From NCBI GenBank assembly GCA_036345935.2, contig JADWOT020000006.1:20724967-20788966 (forward strand): 64,000 nt of DNA. The letters run 5' to 3'. The stretch comes from Taenia hydatigena (Eukaryota > Platyhelminthes > Cestoda > Cyclophyllidea > Taeniidae). Of the stretch, positions 46,801 to 58,865 are shown piece by piece; positions within the stretch are counted from its first letter, which is position 1; the number at the start of each line of letters is the position of its first letter. The position numbers and the translations under genes were made by a program. Under the pieces are notes generated by a model. The model searched no databases, was not told the origin of the DNA, and saw nothing but the letters and a program-made list of their open reading frames with translations.

Positions 46801-49600
46801 CCTTTTCGGCTACCAAACGTTGGAATGCAAAAGTTATTTTGCATCACGAAGCCAGTCATTCAGCAAATAAAAACAAGCATATGGGGCATTCCCGTAAAGC
46901 AAGTGGAAAGAGTGATATTAAATGGGTGAAACCCGTTTGTTTTGCAGCTTTAACAACGCCTCGCCTCATTTTGGGCGCGAATCGCTTCATTGCTTAAGTG
47001 AAACACTGCTGTGAGTCGCTTCAGACACATTACGCTTGTATCATTTATCTCACAGTGGCATACAATACCCAATAGCTATGAAGAGGCGAGGGTTCCCACA
47101 ACCTGACGAATCGCCACATTTTAATGAGTACCAGAACCAGACAGTTCCTTTGAGACACTAGTGAGCGACAAGTTCTGCTACCACTCACTGTGCCCTTTTC
47201 AAATGCCATGAAAAAAACATTGAGCTGCAAGCCGCCACAGCCCCAAACTCGACAAAAGGTAAGCTTGTAAAGTAGGCAAGCTTGATTGGCATGCACCGAC
47301 CTTAACCGACATAATAACAACCGCGTATAAACAATCGCATGTACTTTGGGAGGCGAGCTGCACACGGCATCCTTTCGAGTTGCTACTAGCTCTTGCATAA
47401 ATAAGAGATTCAAAAACTCGAGCACGCATCAAACTTATCTTCAACCATTGTAGTATTCGAGTGTCATACGCCGAAGCACACTCAGAATTTCCCGATTTTT
47501 AAAAAGTGTAATGCGATCAATGAGGTGCAGAAAAAGACGACTTCGAATTGGATTTAGACGCATCGCCATTGCACACCAACTAAAACTAGACACTCAAATT
47601 ATCATCATTTAATAAAAAAAAAACAAGAATGGTTTAACCAAAACCGAAAAAGTTAGTAGAAATGCTGCACAAGAGAATCAGGAATACTTTCTTCCTTTTA
47701 AGGTGAGGAAGATAATTTCAGTTATTAGAGAATCCCTCCCTTCTAAACAGAACAAAATTCTTCGCACGCTCTAGCTAATTTTCTGGGATTTCTAAGGAGT
47801 GACAAGGGCTCGTGATTTAAAAAAAGTATTTAAAATTTGCATAATGGATAAACATACATGTTGAAGCTGACCCTTTGCGACACATTCCAAAGGTTGAGCG
47901 CCCCCCATGCTAACGCAGTGGCGTTGACTACGTGGCGTTTCTCGCCCCAATGATCCAGCCACCCGGAGTAGTACTCGCTGTTGACCTTCGAAAAAAACAA
48001 GCGAAACGTCTATTTAGATCTAACATTTTTGCGTCACAAGAAATATTTGCCTTACAGCACCTTGGCACGCTGGCTGCCAGCACGGCACCCGGTAATAGAC
48101 TATTTGCTTTTAAAGACAAAGCATCTTATCTCGATTGAAAGGGATTATGGGCTAACCATTTGGCTTCCATTTTCAACGAATAAAGCCCCGTAGTAATTGT
48201 GTCATTTATTCAATTTTTACTATCTAAGGCACTAAGAACCTACTTGTAACGAAGATATAAGAATTAAACGAGCATAATTACACTCGAATTCGATTATATC
48301 ACTCACGTCCCCGATAATGCACGCTGGTGAAGAGTGTCATTGCTTTCTCATACTTTAAATGTGAAAATAGAAACGTGCACATAACAAAAAATAGCCATCT
48401 GTAAAATTCACATACCAAGGGACCGTGAGGTTGGAATTGTTCGAGCACTTGAAACGCCTCTGCTGGATGCTTAGCTAAAAGTGGGTTAAGCAATTTTCAG
48501 AAGAAAAACATGCTTAAATATGAAAAATATGGAACAAAAATACCTCCATCAACGCCGAAATCGACAGTTGCAAACAATCTTCGATCTGATGAGCCGCATT
48601 TAAGCTGGAGCATGCTGTTTCCATCAGTTGTGTATAGGATTATCTCATCACCGAGAACGAATCTGGCATACTCATAAAGCGCAGACAAGTACTCCTGATC
48701 GCAGGTGACGTACGATCCGTACTCATTTTCCAACTACGGTAGTAACAATAACTTCATAAAGCCACCACTACTCGACCCATAGGTAAAGGAAGTGACAAAA
48801 AATAGTACTTGTATCATAATTATGGGTCCACCATTTTGATAAATTAGTGGCTTCAATTTAGGAAGTAACTGACCGAACCACCGAATAACAGGCTTGATGT
48901 ATTCTTGAAGAAACAAAAAGGCTATCGTTATTCTCAATAACCACAGACAATAGATGTGAAGACAGGACGAATACCTGGATCAGAAGAGCGTAAATTCAGC
49001 TTAGGATTTGAGGACAAAAGCCAAGGCGGAAGCCCACCCTAAAGAGAGCAGGAAAAATGAAGAAGTCCGAGCAATGCATAATGCAATTATAGTGTAACTG
49101 TACTTACGAAATCCCATTCAGCACAAATATAAGGACCAGCCCTAACAAGAACAAGCAAACCTATCTTTTGCGCAAGTTCTATAAATTCAACAACGTCTCT
49201 TTCGTTTTCAAAAAGATATTCTCCAGGCCTCGGTTCATGATAGTTCCAAGGTATATAGCTATGGAAGGTAAATAAAACGTTTGTAAAAATGTAACAGGCA
49301 ACTAACCAGAAATGAAAAGACAAGCATACATCTGAATTGCATCCAAACCGGCAATCTTGGCCCTCACAAGCCTGTCCTCCCAGTAGATTCGTGGTATACG
49401 AAAGTAGTGCATACTACCCGATATGTAGCGGAAAGGCTCACCATCTTTTAAAAACATACCATTTTCACTGTCAATCGAGAAAGTGCGGAAAGACTAATAT
49501 GGATTAATAACGAAATAGTGTTTACATACGGAAAAAAAGAAGAAATCCCAGTACAATACCAGGAATAGCGTAGCGGAGACAGCAGAAGCAAGAAGTAAAA
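43814..49600 (-). CDS. GLB1: Beta-galactosidase, glycoside hydrolase family 35 (GLB1-like)
   Basis: Exons on the minus strand, 5' to 3': ~49600-49530, 49493-49330, 49258-49108, 49038-48975, 48903-48809, 48733-48544, 48474-48416, 47985-47858, 46375-46222, 46149-46075, 45774-45700, 45644-45522, 45476-45345, 45002-44908, 44679-44565 and 44017-43814. From 49493 they join in phase into 607 residues (human GLB1: 677). Landmarks: [44 protein letters not shown], the acid/base Glu in LENEYGSY, the nucleophile Glu in [42 protein letters not shown], and the C-terminal jelly-roll motif [15 protein letters not shown]. It should remove terminal beta-galactose from glycans and glycolipids, probably in lysosome-like compartments or secreted. 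Exon 1 encodes a hydrophobic signal-like segment ([18 protein letters not shown]) but no in-frame ATG before a stop, so the start lies in an unseen upstream exon. Confidence 0.9.
46376..47857 (-). other. 1.5-kb intron of the beta-galactosidase gene
   Basis: Separates SFNI from YMFHGGTN. No exon, nested gene or named repeat is visible. The open frames in it (47045-47444 minus) lack domain features. Confidence 0.55.
49494..49529 (-). other. 36-nt mini-intron, beta-galactosidase gene
   Basis: On the minus strand it runs from GTATGT to ATTAG in phase 0, joining a hydrophobic signal-like exon to [18 protein letters not shown]. 36 nt is a typical cestode mini-intron length. Confidence 0.75.
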
Positions 49601-50457
49601 GCTCAGATAGATTATTACACACCGTCACTATAGTTCCATCACGCCAAGCTTTAAATCCTTCGGCTTTATCTATTCATTAGGGGGTATTGTCGAATGAAAG
49701 CAAGCGAAACCTTCGACCCCGACATTCTTCATGTACTCCACAGCGTTCACCTTCGTAAACCCACCAACGGAATTTTTAGGCATTGACTACAAATCTCCGC
49801 CACCCAAAGCTAGCAAAGGTCACTGCTAATGCGAAAATAATTTAAAGTTGCATCTTTCTCTCAAAATTTGATGTTTGTGCTTATTGGTCCTAATGAAGCG
49901 AGGTAATTGTTCTGAGCTGAATATACGTGAGATGATAATCCCATTCCCACAGCTTAAACATGTGAAAATTTCATGTACAATTGTATCATTCATGTGAGAT
50001 AGATTGCATTCGTAATTATCCCACTCATTTGCTCTTTCGCAGCATAAATTGATATTAACAGTTCGTTTAAGTGACAAAACTAAGGATATTTAACGGCTTT
50101 TCCACTCTCTCTCAGTGTTGAGTTTTATTCTTAAATATTTGTACATTCCATTCTCTGCGTTAATTTTTCCATGTGTCTTGCTTTGTCGAAATTCATGTAA
50201 TGCCTTACAATTTCTGCGAAGGTAAGGAAAGCTATAATGCTAGATCTAACAGTACATTATCGACGTGAAGATGGGTTTGTGACTGACCGGGAAAACTTAA
50301 ATATCAGGTTGAATGAAAGAAGGATGTACTTGAATCCCAAAGTAGCCCATTACTGAAATTGAGAAATGAATAAGTAATCAACCAGTACATAGCCGCTTAA
50401 CTCTTTTTGGCGATGTACTTGGCTCTCCTATGTCAGCCTTCTGCATCAGAAAGCACA

Positions 50458-51354
50458 TGTGATATTTTAATTGTTTGAACTACCGGTTTTGGTCAGGATC
50501 ACAGAGGTGGCCATATTGCCCTAACTGCGTAGGCTGGCTTCCAGGCCGTGCCAGCAGCTTATTTCTCTCTGTCCGTTGAATATATGTATTCTATCCTAGT
50601 ATTCTGCCTTCTTTTGCTTTTGAGGGAGCCTCAGGACGCTACATTGGTGGCTGCGAAAAGCAGACCCGACTCTATGGGGTTTTTGTCCCGATCTCTACCG
50701 CCTGTGGCATGTTGCTGCGGCGCGAAAGAAGTTTATGTGCTACAGATGGGCCAAGAATGACGTTCGCCTCCGGCATCTACCTCTTCTCCATGTTCGACAA
50801 GAAAACTATTTACAACTGAAGCGACACTAGCCATGGACCACCTGGAAAGTTCCGTTCCGAAGATTACCCCTAATATACTTGCTTAAGTTGATCGGCGTAC
50901 TAACGCCTCCCTCCGGACACATCGGTGGCCGGCAGGACCACTTATTCTAAATTTTGTTCCCTAGCTGGACGAAACTCGAAGTGCAATGCACTGCCAAGAG
51001 GGATCACTGACGTTGGTGTCACGCATCGCCTCGATCGCGTCGAATGTCGGCGACTGGCATGGTTAGCTCGTGGGTGCTTCTTGCAGCACTGAGTATGTTG
51101 TGATGGCTGACGCAGGAGGTGTAACAAGGGGCGCGTCAGGGACGACGCTCGAAAGAGGAGAGGGGCAATGCAATATTTTGTTTGTTTGAACTATCGGTTC
51201 TGGTCAGGGTCACAGAGGTGGCCATATTGCCCTAGCTATGTAGGCTGGCCTCTGGGCCATGCCAGCATCTTACCTCCCTCTGTCCGCGGAATATATGTAT
51301 TCTACCCTAGTATTCTGCCTTCTTTTTCCTTCGAGAGCGCCTCGGGACGCTACG
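50458..51354 (+). mobile_element. Full-length TRIM (miniature LTR retrotransposon), copy 2
   Basis: LTRs at 50458-50643 and 51169-51354 flank a 525-bp internal segment. That segment is clearly collinear with copy 1, with the same AAGCGACACTAGCCATGGAC block. The primer-binding-like TTGGTGGCTGCGAAAAGC follows the 5' LTR, and the polypurine GAAAGAGGAGAGGGGCAA precedes the 3' LTR. GCACA flanks the element at 50453-50457 and 51355-51359. The two LTRs differ at many positions (for example TGTGATATTTTAATTG against TGCAATATTTTGTTTG), so this insertion is much older than copy 1. No gag/pol frame exists. Confidence 0.88.
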
Positions 51355-51359
51355 GCACA

Positions 51360-52554
51360 GCCCCTGATAATGGGGCGAGAAGCATTCACGAAATAATTGC
51401 GTCGTCATCGGGTGCACATCTAGCTGTGTGGGTACTTGAGTGGGGCGTCCCTTTGAAAATATCACTGGATTTGAAATTATTTCCTGATCGGCGGATGCGT
51501 CGGGGAAATGGAAACTTGCGAACCATCACGTATGTCCATAGCAAGTCGTAGAAATGCTCACCTAGAAGCAGAGGTGCATAGCATAGGATGGGATTTAATG
51601 TGGTTTCGTGGGAATTAGGTTTCAGGTCGACTTCTCCTCGCCACTCTGGTGCCCATCAGTTTCTGGCGTGGTGAACTTCTCCGTAATGAACGTTTTTAAA
51701 TGGGTTGGGACTAGTGGCCCTTCAGTTAATATTAGCTTTCCCACGCAACACAGGACTGTAGCGGTTGCCTGTCAGACTTCATTTTAACCCCATTTTCGGG
51801 GCGAAAAGATCGCCGCGGGTTATCCCATCTCCGCAACACCACATTCTTCACGTTAAGGTTGAGGATTCTGTTTCCCTTCAGATGCAATGCATAAAGTGCC
51901 CCGATACTGTCCTAAAGGCGAATGGAGGCGTAATGGTAGGAAGGAATATGTATCGTTGTAGAGCAGATGGGTTCGGAATTACTGGAATGGCCGGAAGGCC
52001 AAAACGCTCCTTGGAGGCATGATGTCGGAGCCCTAATTGGCCTATTAACAAAGTCGAAAGGCAACCAAATATTGCAGTACAGCTTCTCCTAAATACTAGC
52101 ACGTTCCATCCACTGAGTGCCTGACCTCAAAAACTGAACTTCTGTTGTTTTCCAGGGATGTGGACAAAACGCGGAGTTTCCTGACGCAACGTCACACCCA
52201 AGCGCACTTTAACAACCCGAAAACTAACAAAAACTCTCTAGCCTAGACGAACGCCCTTCAGCAGGCACAAGTCCGGGAACCCACACCCGCTCACACCAGA
52301 AAAAACCTCCTCATAACCTCTCAAAGCGGGGTGACAGGTAAATTTTTGTCGGCACAGCTCATAAAGTATGGCAAGAATCCAATCAACAAGCAACAGAGCT
52401 CTTATGATTTCCCATCAAGCACGCCAAGAATACAATCAGATACGCGAAATTCAGCGTCGGGTAAGACTGGACGATTTGGAAAGAGAAGCCAGAGACTGTA
52501 CATGAAGGCCACATAGAAGCGGAAGTAGGAGGAGGAAGGTCAGAAAGGGGGCAA
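51360..52554. other. Intergenic between TRIM copy 2 and POLR3D
   Basis: No gene recognised. A diverged minus-strand LTR-like block lies at about 51905-52050. Confidence 0.45.
51905..52050 (-). repeat. Diverged TRIM LTR remnant
   Basis: AAAGGCGAATGGAGGCGTAATGGTAGG and GGAATGGCCGGAAGGCC follow the order of blocks in the minus-strand LTR at 6680-6865. Ends and duplications are no longer visible. Confidence 0.5.
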
Positions 52555-54895
52555 CTAGCGGCCCAGCTTGGAGAAGCGCTCAAGGTCAGGTACTGCCGTC
52601 ACAAATTGATCGATGTGACCAAGGGAATTGAGGTTTACCACACCTCCATCCTCCTCTCCGCCCTCGTCCTCCACCAGCACCACGTCCTGAAGGCAAAAGT
52701 GAAACAAAATGGAATTTAAGTAAAAACTAGACGAGATATGTATGTTCCGTGGCTAACTGCAAGCTGTGAGGACGTGATGAGCTTAATAGTCTGATTGATC
52801 ACGAATTCGTGTAAGTATTTCCTTTCAAGATAGTTAAGTGGAAAGCAACACTTGACCAATATCGCACAGAATTCAGTGAAAAAGTAGCAAATAACATAGA
52901 TGTCTATTTAAAAGCACTGACGCGAAGTGGGTGAGTCGACAAATACCTCGCTCTACCTTAGCAAACAAAGCAGCTATTAATCAGGGTGCAGCAAAACAAT
53001 CGGCGATGCAAATTAGTCACCTCAGTGGCTAGTTCGAGTAGAAAGTAAATGGCAGGAAAAAAAGAATAAAACACGTTCTTACTATTTACAAGGCATGAGT
53101 AACCTTTAAGTAACTTAGTGATGGGTCCCCAAATCTCTGTGCTATATTATATGATTGTTTAAATTGGGTAAAAGTACAATTTCGCATGCCTAATTAAGAG
53201 TTCGAAAGCCACCTACCTCATTAATTACGACACCAAATGTCGTTGTGAAAAAAAAAACAAGCAGAAATCTCGGGAACGCACCGAGGAGTAGGAGGTTACA
53301 CGCGGACTAGTGAGATGAAAGAAACAATCACCGATGACCAAACGCGCTTCACCATTGTCCAACAGCTGAATCGTCCCAAATTTGCCCTCCTTCTGTAAAG
53401 GCGAGTCCTGTGGGAGAAAACAACGTACTCAGGACTAAGCAGATGGCACACATAGTCTTTCTGTATACACATTTTTACAGAAATCGGAGCCTCTTGAATA
53501 CGGAATCTTATTGGAAATCGTCCACCGAAGACTTTGATTAAACAAGAATGTTTCGCTTCAAATCTAACAGTGTACTACCTATACCTGCCAATGATTTATG
53601 CAATGAAACGGGGATCCCTAACGTAATTTATATATTTTATGCAGTACACACTCTAAAGCACAAGAAAAAGCTCATAGTAAAAGAAGTACATAACAATAAT
53701 AGCCCACCTCTGAGAGGAGTGCATCTGGAATTCGAAGGTAAAAGAGGCTACCATTAACAGAGGTTTCATCGAAAAGTTGGGAAGGAATCACAGTAGACTC
53801 TAGGCTCTTCGACGCCACCGAGCTTGAGGAGCGATCTTTAAATAAAAAACATTTACCAGCGTCTTACTTAGTCCAGTAACTTAGTATTCAAAAAATGCAA
53901 ACCTGGAACAGATGGCGAAGTAGAATTTTTAGTGTCAGAGGCAGTGGGAGGGTCCGGAGGCATACTGACTGGTGGATATCTGTAAGCTTGTTGAACATCG
54001 GTGACGAGGGCCCTATGACACCCATCAAATTCAACACTCATGGGAGAGGGCGGCCGCGCCACAGCTTGCACGGATGTCTTGTCGAGCCGAGTTGGAAGAG
54101 ATTCTTTGAAAAAATGGAATGAAATGTGGCATGCATATAAACAGTAGTTTACTCCCAAAAATATCGATGAATGAAAACTAGAAATGCCGCTTTGATATGG
54201 CAAAATTCTGTCCGTAATTTAAAGACGAATGACGGAAAAACTTTGGGAAAGAATAAAGAAAGCAAGTCCAAAAACACCCTAATGAAGTGCAAGATGAGCC
54301 CATTCACACGATATTCCAAGGTACCATGAATCACTTTCAATAGTATTTTAGCTAAATACTAGGATTGTTTAGGTGAGCATAACTATATTCTGGTTAGACC
54401 ATGGATAAAAAGCGCACAACAAAGTAGCAATGACAGTATGCGTGACAAGAATATAAGAAACTGAACGTACGCAGTTCGACAGCAGTTTTATTAGATTGAG
54501 GAACACAACCAAGACCAGCCTCAAAGATGGAATAGCTCTGAATGAAACGCGACTCCCCATCCTCTAATAATTGACGATTTATGCGAGGCCGCTTGGCACT
54601 GGATTTTTTTTGTGAATCATGGGAATTTCGGTTCCTTGAGAATGAATTCCTATTAAGGCAGACAGACAATAGGACTAAGGCACATTGAGATGAAAATGGT
54701 TCTTTAGCATAAAAGCAAAATAACATCTACAAAGCAGCAATAGACCCAAAGTATGACACAAATTTAACAACTCTTTGAACCATACGCATTGTCGGGCTGA
54801 GACTTTTTCGCCAAGGCTTTGGATATATTTGGAGTAAACTTCCTCTTCTTGGAAATAATTTTGCCGTCAAAATTAAACAAGTTTCTGGACTCCAT
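52555..54895 (-). CDS. POLR3D: DNA-directed RNA polymerase III subunit RPC4 (POLR3D)
   Basis: Six exons, 5' to 3' on the minus strand: 54895-54786, 54649-54471, 54103-53903, 53835-53708, 53407-53300 and 52686-52555. They join in phase to 285 residues, shorter than human POLR3D (398). RPC4 is a peripheral Pol III subunit that pairs with RPC5 (POLR3E) and acts in initiation, termination and reinitiation on tRNA and 5S genes. Family signs are the N-terminal KKRKFTPNISKALAKK, the IQSYSIFEAG motif, the leucine-rich LFYLRIPDALL, the C-terminal RPC4 fold (EGKFGTIQLLDNGEARLVIGD) and the final LGHIDQFVTAVPDLERF. The acidic linker of the vertebrate protein is shortened. The first ATG after the upstream open stretch was chosen because conserved sequence begins there (MESRNLFNFDGK). 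An alternative donor for exon 5 at 53331 would break the reading frame. Confidence 0.85.
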
Positions 54896-55295
54896 CACGC
54901 GAAACCTAGCAGCAGTATTCTCGATCAAAAGCCTCAGACGAACCCGAAAACAGCACACCACGATTGGCGCAATTAACGGAGCCGCTCTTGAATGAATGAT
55001 ATAACACACGAACTCACATTTGAAAAAAATATATAAACGGAATATGCGTTGTTTTTTAAAGCATTTTTAACAAGAAATTACTGTGATCTTGCACAAACGC
55101 AACTTGTGAACCCAAAGCAGTCGGCAAACAGCTATGCCCACCTCAACAAACGAACAATCACCCCCTTCTGTGATCCATGCTGGCCTAACGCCCCAACCCT
55201 CACAGGGAGCCCGTGGCGCCAGCTACAGCACGCGCTGCTAGAGCCCCGGACGTTGACCCGCCAACCCCATGGAAGACGGACACCACAACTGAAGA
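54896..55295. other. Gap between POLR3D start and ZDHHC16 stop
   Basis: Four hundred bases that should hold the POLR3D promoter and ZDHHC16 3' UTR. A 115-codon plus-strand frame (55049-55396) runs antisense into ZDHHC16 and has no domain, so I do not call it. Confidence 0.45.
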
Positions 55296-57988
55296 TCAAC
55301 ATTCATCGAAGCGCCCCAAGTCCCTCAGAACAACCTCAACATCCGGTTCATAGGTCTCGAGAGCCATCCCGTCACCGTCATACGGTGGGCAGTTAAACGG
55401 TAGCAGTACATGCAAAATAAATCTCTTCGCAAATGTCTTAATCCTTCCGCATGTAGCATTCCTCTTCACCATTCGCGCATCTGCGGGAGCTTCAAGGCCA
55501 AGAAAGCGAAACCAATTGACGCGAGGTCCAAAATCGAAGGGATTGCGGTAGACGACGTGGTGATTGCTCAAAACTCGTGCCAGCCTCTGGTTCTGGTGAT
55601 ATTCCACACTTGTTTCTCCACGTCCGATGAGGCGACCGTGCCAGAGGAGAAGGCCTCCGACGAAGACGAGAACCAACATAGCAACACGGTAGAGAGCACA
55701 CAAGACTGTGTGGACGAGGCAGTTGATTCGGTGTTGCTAATATAATCGAGAGAGGGAGAGGAACTTGGGTTAGCAAGACTGGTGATGACAAAAAAATGAG
55801 TTCCACCCTTTACTAGGGAATTCACTTATCCCAATTTGGCTTCCTTCTCGTTATGAAACTGGCTACAGTTATCTCACATTTAGTGCTGAGATTACTCGAC
55901 TGGAATTGCCAACTACAAAGCCAAAATTATATCGGATAAATAGCAAGACGCTACGTCAGATTAACGAAGGACCATGCAAGATAATATAACATTAGTAAGG
56001 TTGAAAACGAAAGAAAAAGATTATACCTATGCTCACACCTTCCCTTCGTGGTAAGTTGCAACAGAAGGCAACTTTTCAAAGGCTTTTACTTCGAAGACTA
56101 ACAGAACAAAGTCGGTATCATTAATAATAACTCCCATTTTCGGTATAAAGCGAACGCATCCATCAGCACGGTAGTATCCTCCCCATCCATCAACATACTA
56201 TTCTGAGCCCTCATAGCACGCCAGATGAACCGCATTGATGTGACTCGAGGTCGCCTGCCTTGGGAACTCAAGTTTAAGTCGGATTAAAAACTGAAGATTA
56301 ACACCACATTTGTTGCGCAGCATTCGGAGATGTGGGCTGAGGTAAAACAACACATCGCCCACGTGACTTAAAAATCCATTTGAATCAGGTGATGAAGAAT
56401 TGAAAAAAATTGATGTATTTAGTTGAGGGAGATCTGTTCCTCGCCACGGGTACCATAAATCGTGTCAATGTCTAGTGAATTAATTGCAGAATAGATCTTT
56501 CATTGATTTCCGGCTTGAGTGATGAAACCTTCCATTTAGGCCTAAATTAACTGGGGCCGGTGAGTCGTGGTGTCAGATAGCAATAAGGCTACAAAATGAG
56601 TCGTTTTTTTTCAAAATGTGGAGGGAAGGAGAAGGAGAGGGAGAGAGAAATGCCAGCTTACTTCGTCCTTTGCGTCTCCCTCACTTTAATACAAATAATG
56701 AATAGAACGAATATTGAATATGATAATGGGCGGTTGGAAAATAAGTGGTTAAAATTGAGGTGCCTAGGGCAGGGTAGTATATTTCTGCAGACAAAAAATT
56801 TGATAAGCGCAGAGTTCAATATCTTTATTAGTTCTTAGAAAGGAGGGACAGATTTTGCGGGGAACAAAACATTACGGAAATCTTTCTGTAGTTATACAGT
56901 AACATCGTTGATTACCCTACACATGCCAAAAGGTGCCTTGATACTAAAACCCGCCTTCATAGCAGCTTACAGGTTGATATTTGACCAGAATGATTTCTGG
57001 CCTTGGGTGTTAAACCTCCGAAGTCGGACGAATCAACGGAATTTGGGTTTGTACTTTTAAAGCAATAATCTCATGTTTACATATCTTTTTGCCCTTATAA
57101 ACCCTGATAAGCTTACATTCAGTACTGTAATCACCAGACCGCAAAGCACTACCTCGAAGACGCATTTCGATTAATAAAGAATACATAGAGCATAAATCAC
57201 AAAACAATACCCCAGTCATGAAACATACTGAAAATAGAGGGCCATCCACACAAGCATATCACAAAACCTTAAGCAATTCACAGCCCTTAACTCACCTCTC
57301 CATCTTCACACACCTGCCTCGAGTGCTCCACAAAGTCTCCAAACCCCGCCACATACAAATACACAATACCAATACCAAGATGAACCAAAAAGAGGAAGAA
57401 GTGTCTGTGAGTGCGCAGCCCCACGCAGTTATTTAGCCAAGGACAGTGATGATCCATTCGGAGCACACACACCCCGCAGACGACACAGTGATGCGCTCGC
57501 CACGGGCGCGGTCGCAGACAACGGGTGCACATCGTTCGGGGCAGGTGTGGGGGCAGTGGAGAGAGCGGAGGCACATGACCGGGCGAGCACAATACACCAG
57601 CAAGAAAGTGAATGGTGATATTGGCGAGGACGACGTGGCCGAGAACTGCGTGGATCAGGAGCCAATAGAGTTCAGCGGAGGTGGAGGAAGCCGTGGCACG
57701 CCAACGAGAGAGGCGGAGGGGTAAGAGGCAGGAGTAAAGGGAGAGAACAACTGCGTAAATGCCACCTGCTGCGAAAATGACGAGACAACGACCAAAGCCA
57801 CGGCGATGAGCTCCGAGAAGCCGAACCACGAAGCGCAGGATGAAAAGCCGCCAGTAGAGCAGTTTGGCCAATGTGATTAACAGCTGGAAAAGGCTTGAAA
57901 GGAGCCACCAAACGCCGGAGTGTTGACAGGCAGGAGGAGGAAAGGTGAGCTCGTCCCAAATAAAAGCATTACAGATCAGAGAAAACAT
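55296..57988 (-). CDS. ZDHHC16: DHHC palmitoyltransferase, ZDHHC16-like
   Basis: Two exons, 57988-57296 and 55736-55296, join in phase 0 to 377 residues, the same length as human ZDHHC16. It is a multi-pass ER/Golgi S-acyltransferase. The cysteine-rich domain spans about residues 154-190 (MCTRCLRPRPWRAHHCVVC, then DHHC at 179-182 in MDHHCPWLNNCVG). The catalytic residue is the last Cys of DHHC. Hydrophobic segments lie near residues 25-55, 70-95, 107-133 and 197-217, with one in exon 2 (LVLVFVGGLLLW). The C-terminal GETSVEYH, VVYRNPFDFGP and FILHVLLPFNCPPYDGDGM are specific to ZDHHC16 among DHHC proteins. Human ZDHHC16 palmitoylates ZDHHC6 and phospholamban. The worm targets are unknown. An acceptor-like CTAAG sits just before the ATG, so a 5' non-coding exon is possible. 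Confidence 0.9.
55737..57295 (-). other. 1.56-kb intron of ZDHHC16
   Basis: No additional exon is needed, because flanking exons join in phase at full family length. No nested gene was seen. Confidence 0.6.
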
Positions 57989-58865
57989 TCTTAGCAGACA
58001 GTGGTCTCGCGTGGTCTGTAGGTCGACAGTGAAAATCAGGACGCAATTTCAGCTAATCATGGTTCTAAAATAAAACCTTTGTTTTCGGATTATAATGCAA
58101 TGCAGGCAAGATAATGTGAAAAACTTTAAATACTTTCGGATATAATGCAAACACAGAAAAGGGAAACCCAGTGAACTATTCTGGACAAACCTGTTCAGTT
58201 TTGGCAGGACAAATCAACTTGAAACGTAAATGATTTATCGGAAAATTGATGGAGAACATTAAAATCACTTGTATGTAGCAACTTGCATGGTATAGATATA
58301 AAATATACGTACAAAGAGGACGAGGTAGGGGACTTTACGCACATTTTGATTAAAGACAAATACTCTAATATAACAAAGAAATAACATTCCATACCCAACT
58401 CATGCGTGAATCAACACCAACAGCGTTTGTTGTAGGCGACCGCCTGCAACTATTCCCAATGTCTGCACAAGTTTACCAATAGCAGACAAGAGAGGTTATG
58501 ACCATTATCTACTGAGCTAGAGAAGCACACAAAGGCATCTAAGGTAAAAATTTAAAACCTTTCACTCGTGTTTAATATTCTAAGTATTCGCGGCATGCAA
58601 AATGCCTTAGCCGATAGTTTTTTAGACCACGATTTTTTTCCTTGTCTGCGCAAGATTGAATTCTTCAAGGTCATACCGGAATGTGTTCCCGTAGTGGGTG
58701 TGGCCCAGGTTCCTTTTTTCCCTCATAGGGTAGTGCTTTAACCGATAGTGGGATTTCGCGACCATACTGGTTGGTTCATTCGCTGCAAATCGCCTGTCAT
58801 TTGTTCAACTGTAGGGGTCTGAGTTATTTATTTCCATCCCCTACTGTTCTAATTTTAGTTATTAG
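57989..58865. other. Divergent promoter region of ZDHHC16 and FANCM
   Basis: The 877-bp gap between two genes transcribed away from each other must contain both 5' regions. No specific promoter element is clear. The short frame at 58195-58398 has no features. Confidence 0.5.

Noticed and set aside
53300..53331. POLR3D exon 5 ending at donor 53331
   Set aside because: That donor leaves phase 1, and the next exon would then read into a stop. Ending at 53300 keeps phase 0 and preserves the conserved beta-strand.
55049..55396. 115-codon plus-strand frame
   Set aside because: It runs antisense into the ZDHHC16 C-terminus, is Pro/Arg/His-rich without a domain, and has no splice context.
57446..57724. 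92-codon plus-strand frame opposite ZDHHC16
   Set aside because: It is antisense to the DHHC domain, which has clear family residues on the minus strand.
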